16,532 nucleotides of DNA from an uncultured Bacteroidota bacterium. GTDB taxonomy: Bacteria > Bacteroidota > Bacteroidia > Bacteroidales > SZUA-534. Where the stretch lies: positions 1 through 16,532 of the forward strand of contig CALABN010000121.1 in assembly GCA_937885735.1 (NCBI GenBank). The letters run 5' to 3'. Shown here piece after piece: positions 12,715 through 16,532 of the stretch; within the stretch, counting starts at the first letter, position 1, and the number at the start of each line of letters is the position of its first letter. Made by a program: the position numbers and the translations under genes. The notes under the pieces are model-generated. The model was not told the origin of the DNA. It saw only the letters and a program-made list of their open reading frames with translations, and did not search any database.

Positions 12715-15522
12715 ATGCCGGCACAAACAATGACAAAGACACTGACAAAACTGATGACATTCCTTTCGGCAACGCTCATTTGCTTACTGGCGAATGTTAC
12801 CGGCTATTGCCAATTCTACGACACTGGTCAAGACCGGTTCAGGGCCTTGTCGATGATAAAGACCGAACATTTCAATGTCATTTTCCCTGAAAGTGAAATG
12901 GCTATAGGTCAACTATATGCCAACAGCCTTGAACAAGCATTCCAACATGGCGGGCAAAGCCTGAAATGGACTCCCCGACGTATATCGGCAGTGCTATTCA
13001 CTTCGTCGGCGACAGCAAACGGCGAAGTGGCGTGGGCTCCGCGCCGGATGAATCTTCTTACGACAGCGTCGCCCGACAACTATCAGCAAAACTGGAACGA
13101 ACAGTTGGCACTACACGAATTCAGGCACGTGGTGCAAAGCGACAAGCTGAACCAATGCACCACCCGTTTTTTCAACATTCTTCTCGGCGAGCAATTTACA
13201 GGCCTCGTTCTCGGTCTGCATATCCCCTACTGGTTTCTTGAAGGCGATGCCGTTGCTTACGAGACTGGCGCATCGGATGCTGGTCGCGGAAGGACTGGCG
13301 ACTTCGAGAACCTGCTGTCGGCACAGGTGGCGCAAAAAGGCATCTACAGTTACCCAAAGGCAATGTTCGGCTCGTATCGTGACTTTGTTCCGTCGAGATA
13401 TCATCTTGGATATCAACTGATAAGTTACGGGCGTATGAATTACGGTCCTGAAATTTGGGACAACAGCATTAACCGCGTGGCCAAATATCCGATAGCGATA
13501 AGACCTTTCGGACGCGGAATAAAGATGACCACGGGCCTGAAGGAAGCAAGTTTCTACAGGAAGGCGTTGGCATCGCTCATTGACAATGAGAAAGATGCAA
13601 AGCCTGGCAATGCGACGCTTATTACTCGGGCCAACCCGAAAGACTACACAAACTACTATGTTCCGCAAAGGCTGAACGGCAAGATTGTGACCTACCGCGA
13701 GCAATATTCCGACATTCCTGCCTTTGTTGCCACCGACACCGCCAGCAAACGACAGAAAAGGCTTGTCAGACCTGGGCAAATGAGCGTCAATCATTTTTCG
13801 GCAGAAGGCGACCTGCTTGTATGGAACCAAAGAAGATGGGACTACGCAAACTACAGCCAAATAATGACTTACAATGTTGCCACAAGGAAGAAACACACGC
13901 TGGCAAAACGCGGAAGATATTACGCATCGACATTGTCGCACGATGCAAAGTCGATAGCATCAGCCTGCTACACCGACTCGGCACATTGGTCGATAACCAT
14001 ACACGACACAAATGGCAAACTGCTGAAACAAATACCAACTGGCGACACCATTCCTGCAAGGCTCGCCTGGTCTGACGACGACGGCAGTCTGTATTTCATA
14101 GGGAACGCGGGCAACTTCAAGTCGATTATCTGCATCAACCTAACCGACAGCAAGATGACAAGCATTGCGGACAGCATCGACAACAACATCTCGAATTTGA
14201 CAACAGACAACGGATTCATATATTTCACAGGCACTTATGGCGACTATAATGCCTGGTTCCGAATGAGTTCCGAAAGCGATTCGGCTGAAGTGGTTGCGAC
14301 AAGCAAATTCGGCATCGGGACTGGTAGCGTGACGGGCGACAGCATTCTGTTTACATACTACACCGCCGACGGATACCAGATTGCCGAAAGCCGTATGGTC
14401 CACTCAACAAAAGCGCCAATGCCAACCGCAAAGGAAACCGCATTCACAAAAGCGCTGTCGGCTCAAGAAGAAAATGTGACTTTCAATGCCGACTCAACCT
14501 ACAAGGTTGAACACTACAGCCGTCTGGCCCACTTGCTAAACATTCACAGTTGGGGCCCGCTGTCGATTGACGTGGACAATGCTGAAATTGGGCCTGGACT
14601 GACTTTTATGTCACAAGACGCGCTATCGACATCATTCCTCACGGCTGGCTATCAATATAAATATGCCGAAAGCAAGGATAACTATTTTGCTGAATATGAA
14701 TACAAAGGGTTCTTCCCCATTTTCGGTGTGCGAGGCGACATTGACCGCTACAACGAGTATTATATTGACAAAAATAACGACATATATAAATTCAAAATGA
14801 CTGACAAGCAGGTTTCAGCATACGCGCAACTGCCTATGTATCTGAAAACTGACGCTTTCAACACCGCGCTGACCCTGCAAACCGCTTATTTTTTCAAGCA
14901 GACAAGTTGGAAATACGGACGTTTTACGCAAGACACGTCTAGAAGCGCAATGTCGTACACGGCTTACGCCTACACGCATCGCCGAATGGCTTACCGCGAC
15001 CTTCAGCCTCGACTTGGCATTTCGGCAAGGGTTGATTTCGCACATCACTTAAGCGATGCGCAATGCAACCAGACCGCCATTCAAGGCAATGTGTATCTGC
15101 CCGGAATACTGAAAAATCACGGGATACAAGTCAGTTGCGGACTTCAGGTCAGGAACGGCGACGGACTGCTGATAAGTTCCATTGTGCCATTTCCTCGCGG
15201 TTGCAAGTATGCAAAGCACAAGCAATTGACAAGTTTGCAGACGTCATACGCATTGCCACTTCTCTACCCCGACCTGAATATGGGCATTCTGTACATCAAG
15301 AGAATAAAGGCAAAGGCCTTCTTCGACTACGCACAGATTCAATATAATGGCAATAACAGCACAATACAATCGGCGGGTTGCGACCTTTCTGCCGATTTCC
15401 ACATTTTCAGATTTCCCGTGCCTATAAGTGCTGGCGTGCGCTATGCCCGACGCCTGTCGTCGGACGAGAACTATTTCGGACTGCTTTTTACGGCTAACTT
15501 CAGTAGTTTGATGAACTTTTAG
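12715..15522 (+). CDS. Exported HExxH metallopeptidase-like protein with beta-propeller and C-terminal barrel
   Basis: The 935-residue protein starts with a signal peptide (hydrophobic stretch about 14-28, ending near VTGYCQ). Residues about 45-285 form a gluzincin-like domain: LALHEFRHVVQ gives the HExxH zinc motif (His134, Glu135, His138), and PYWFLEGDAVAYE gives the likely third ligand Glu176 and the usual W-x-x-EG-x-A pattern. Residues about 300-605 carry TolB-like propeller blades, e.g. LAWSDDDGSLYFIG. The last 300 residues alternate hydrophobic and polar positions and finish with LLFTANFSSLMNF, ending in Phe as outer-membrane barrels do. I infer a surface-anchored or periplasm-facing protein whose peptidase and propeller are tethered to an outer-membrane barrel. 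The substrate is unknown. ATG at 12715 is chosen; Met6 (12730) is an equally possible start. It follows the punA terminator, so it should have its own promoter, which I could not locate. Confidence 0.83.
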   Translation: MPAQTMTKTLTKLMTFLSATLICLLANVTGYCQFYDTGQDRFRALSMIKTEHFNVIFPESEMAIGQLYANSLEQAFQHGGQSLKWTPRRISAVLFTSSATANGEVAWAPRRMNLLTTASPDNYQQNWNEQLALHEFRHVVQSDKLNQCTTRFFNILLGEQFTGLVLGLHIPYWFLEGDAVAYETGASDAGRGRTGDFENLLSAQVAQKGIYSYPKAMFGSYRDFVPSRYHLGYQLISYGRMNYGPEIWDNSINRVAKYPIAIRPFGRGIKMTTGLKEASFYRKALASLIDNEKDAKPGNATLITRANPKDYTNYYVPQRLNGKIVTYREQYSDIPAFVATDTASKRQKRLVRPGQMSVNHFSAEGDLLVWNQRRWDYANYSQIMTYNVATRKKHTLAKRGRYYASTLSHDAKSIASACYTDSAHWSITIHDTNGKLLKQIPTGDTIPARLAWSDDDGSLYFIGNAGNFKSIICINLTDSKMTSIADSIDNNISNLTTDNGFIYFTGTYGDYNAWFRMSSESDSAEVVATSKFGIGTGSVTGDSILFTYYTADGYQIAESRMVHSTKAPMPTAKETAFTKALSAQEENVTFNADSTYKVEHYSRLAHLLNIHSWGPLSIDVDNAEIGPGLTFMSQDALSTSFLTAGYQYKYAESKDNYFAEYEYKGFFPIFGVRGDIDRYNEYYIDKNNDIYKFKMTDKQVSAYAQLPMYLKTDAFNTALTLQTAYFFKQTSWKYGRFTQDTSRSAMSYTAYAYTHRRMAYRDLQPRLGISARVDFAHHLSDAQCNQTAIQGNVYLPGILKNHGIQVSCGLQVRNGDGLLISSIVPFPRGCKYAKHKQLTSLQTSYALPLLYPDLNMGILYIKRIKAKAFFDYAQIQYNGNNSTIQSAGCDLSADFHIFRFPVPISAGVRYARRLSSDENYFGLLFTANFSSLMNF

Positions 15523-15530
15523 CAGGATTC

Positions 15531-15570
15531 ACAATTAACAATTAACAACTAACAATTAATAATTAACAAT
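15531..15570. repeat. Heptamer tandem repeat (ACAATTA)x5
   Basis: Five seven-base units read ACAATTA, ACAATTA, ACAACTA, ACAATTA and ATAATTA, followed by the partial unit ACAAT. They begin eight bases after the stop of the metallopeptidase-like gene. The unit length equals that of the repeat at 8415-8449, but the sequence differs. Confidence 0.9.
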
Positions 15571-15597
15571 GCTATTCTAAATTCTTCGACCTTTACA

Positions 15598-15642
15598 CTG
15601 CCGTGAGAATATAGGACGCCGCACGCGACGTCCCTACAGCAG
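15598..15642. repeat. Imperfect palindromic intergenic element, copy 1
   Basis: The core GGACGCCGC-AC-GCGACGTCC folds as a nine-base stem with one mismatch. An outer pair (CTGCCGTG with CTACAGCAG) can extend the hairpin with one mismatch and one wobble. No T run follows it. The core recurs in the same orientation about 80 bases downstream. Confidence 0.75.
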
Positions 15643-15656
15643 AAAAATTCTAAACC

Positions 15657-15670
15657 TCTCAACTTTCAAC
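15657..15670. repeat. Reverse-orientation GTTGAAA-type heptamers
   Basis: TCTCAAC TTTCAAC is two units of the complement of the 8415-8449 repeat. AACCTCTCAACTTTCAAC (15653-15670) matches the complement of 8436-8453 with one difference. It lies between the two palindromic elements. Confidence 0.6.
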
Positions 15671-15693
15671 CCTTACTCAACAGCAAGGATATC

Positions 15694-15723
15694 GGACGCC
15701 ACAGGCGACGTTCCTACGGCGGA
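15694..15723. repeat. Imperfect palindromic intergenic element, copy 2
   Basis: GGACGCCACAGGCGACGTTCC followed by TACGGCGG matches copy 1 at most positions over the core and right flank. The centre CGCC-ACA-GGCG still pairs although its bases differ from copy 1. The outer arm seen in copy 1 is not kept. Confidence 0.7.
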
Positions 15724-15856
15724 ATTTTCATAGACTTACAAGGCACTAGGTTCCATGCACCAGAAACTAGATTTCACTTTCAACTTTAAATCTTACCAAC
15801 CGCCAGACACATTTCTTTAAGTGAAAGACGTAGTTAGATAATGTATTGTTGGCTAA

Positions 15857-15864
15857 TAGTTTTG
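15857..15864 (+). promoter_or_regulatory. Bacteroidota -7 box for the symporter accessory gene
   Basis: TAGTTTTG matches TAnnTTTG exactly and lies 41 bases before the ATG at 15906. No clean TTTG -33 element is seen. Arms GTGAAAG-acg-TAG (15821-15833) and CTACTTTCAC (15871-15880) are complementary and flank the box. Confidence 0.55.
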
Positions 15865-15905
15865 GTTTATCTACTTTCACGGCGAATTTTTAAATCAACA
15901 AAGCA

Positions 15906-16034
15906 ATGTTTGGAATATCAGACCCTGGAATATGGATTGTGTACCTGCTATCATTTTTGTGCGTACTATGGTCGGTTTATTTTGGCATAAAGAACTGGAA
16001 CAAGGACGACGAGGCAGACAACGAAAAGGCTTAA
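15906..16034 (+). CDS. Symporter small accessory protein
   Basis: This 42-residue gene begins at the ATG at 15906 and reads MFGISDPGIWIVYLLSFLCV as its first 20 residues. A short cytoplasmic-type tail rich in Lys, Asp, Glu and Asn follows (KNWNKDDEADNEKA). It has a single membrane helix at about residues 9-28. The SDP-x-x-W start, a lone helix and an N-W-N-K end are typical of the tiny subunit found just upstream of sodium:solute symporter genes in Bacteroidota and other phyla. The symporter gene starts 45 bases downstream. The small protein probably sits in the inner membrane with the symporter and assists its activity or stability, as shown for a few related small transporter subunits such as MetS; for this one that is inference. 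It is easily missed because it is so short. Confidence 0.85.
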   Translation: MFGISDPGIWIVYLLSFLCVLWSVYFGIKNWNKDDEADNEKA

Positions 16035-16079
16035 GTGCCAACAATTTATTTACGAATCATTTATTAGCATCACATTATA

Positions 16080-16532
16080 ATGGAAAACTTTTCAATGTAC
16101 CTGATTGTAATGGTTTACTTTTTGGCCATTGCATTTTTGGGATTTTTAGGATATAAGAAGACAAAAAGTTCGAAAGACTACCTGATAGGCGGTGGCGAGA
16201 TGAACCCGATAGTAATGGCCTTGTCGTATGGCGCAACATTCATTTCCGCATCGGCCATTGTAGGATTTGGCGGTGTAGCGGCCACCTTCGGCATGGGCAT
16301 TCAATGGCTTATGTTCCTGAACATGTTTGTGGGCGTAGTGATTGCGTTCATCATCTTTGGTCGGCCGACACGACGAATTGGCGCCAAACTGCATGCCACC
16401 TCGTTTGCCCATTTCCTTGGTGCATACTACAACTCAAAACGTGTCAGGGTATTCACGGCAGCCGTAATATTCCTTTGCATGCCATTGTATGCAGCCGCCG
16501 TGCTTCGCGGTGGTGTATTCTGCATGCAGGAA
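16080..16532 (+). CDS. Sodium:solute symporter family protein, 3' end cut off by window edge
   Basis: The frame from ATG at 16080 stays open for 151 codons to the window end. It shows the N-terminal part of the SSS (SLC5-like) family. The first helix is YLIVMVYFLAIAFLGFLGY, followed by TKSSKDYLIGGGEMNPIVMA, which matches the family's S-x-x-D-Y-x-x-GG-R-x motif. GATFISASAIVGFGGVAATF is the unwound sodium-binding helix region, and the intracellular stretch GRPTRRIGAKLHATSFAHFL follows. Members usually have 480-600 residues, so about two thirds is missing. They import sugars, amino or organic acids, or vitamins with sodium; substrate cannot be predicted from this part. It is probably co-transcribed with the small accessory gene upstream from the promoter near 15857. 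Confidence 0.93.
   Translation, partial: MENFSMYLIVMVYFLAIAFLGFLGYKKTKSSKDYLIGGGEMNPIVMALSYGATFISASAIVGFGGVAATFGMGIQWLMFLNMFVGVVIAFIIFGRPTRRIGAKLHATSFAHFLGAYYNSKRVRVFTAAVIFLCMPLYAAAVLRGGVFCMQE

Larger units (their letters stand above)
15523..15905. other. Repeat-rich intergenic region
   Basis: This gap holds no gene longer than about 30 codons that looks real. It contains a heptamer tandem repeat, two copies of a palindromic GGACGCC element, GTTGAAA-type heptamers in reverse orientation, and the promoter region of the symporter accessory gene, each listed separately. Confidence 0.7.

Noticed and set aside
13111..13941. A minus-strand frame of 276 codons inside the metallopeptidase-like gene
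   Set aside because: It is opposite a strongly supported gene, rich in Cys, Arg and Val in a way typical of chance antisense frames, and lacks any motif.
15531..15723. CRISPR array in the repeat-rich gap
   Set aside because: The repeats are seven-base tandem units without spacers plus only two palindromic elements; no regular repeat-spacer pattern or cas gene is present.

Overview
The window looks like a chromosomal segment of a Bacteroidales-type bacterium (phylum Bacteroidota). The reasons are the resemblance of the PdxA-like protein to the long Bacteroides type of PdxA, the absence of clear Shine-Dalgarno sites, two good matches to the Bacteroidota -7 promoter box TAnnTTTG, and a very small 'symporter accessory' gene placed directly before a sodium:solute symporter. 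The family and genus cannot be fixed from the sequence alone.

Left part (1-6788, all on the minus strand): a tightly packed, AT-rich surface-polysaccharide operon. In transcription order it encodes a LicD-type phosphotransferase, a TagF/TagB-like glycerophosphotransferase, a Wzy/O-antigen-ligase-like polymerase, a Wzx flippase, and two different acyltransferase-3 membrane proteins. The last gene runs off the window at position 1. Gaps are 3-6 bases or short overlaps, so it is almost certainly one transcript. The two phosphotransferases and two acyltransferases suggest a phosphate-containing, O-acylated capsule or O-antigen, exported by Wzx and polymerised by Wzy. The flippase gene carries a run of ten G in its coding strand, a candidate phase-variation switch. 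No sugar glycosyltransferase or nucleotide-activating enzyme is visible here.

Boundary (6789-7329): about 500 bases with no convincing gene, then a strong hairpin terminator after the PdxA-like gene. Base composition rises visibly in GC to the right of this boundary.

Right part: a minus-strand PdxA family protein (7330-8373) in which the metal-binding histidines and the NAD/substrate loops are all replaced, so it looks like a pseudoenzyme. It diverges from a plus-strand membrane regulator with TPR repeats, a PAS domain and a SpoIIE-type PP2C phosphatase (8686-11310). Next come a two-gene unit of a 90-residue helical protein and purine nucleoside phosphorylase (11488-12588) ending in a strong terminator, a large exported protein combining an HExxH metallopeptidase-like domain, a beta-propeller and a probable outer-membrane barrel (12715-15522), a repeat-rich intergenic region (15523-15905), and a 42-residue symporter accessory protein followed by the start of a sodium:solute symporter that runs off the right edge.

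No tRNA, rRNA, CRISPR array, insertion sequence or phage gene was recognised.
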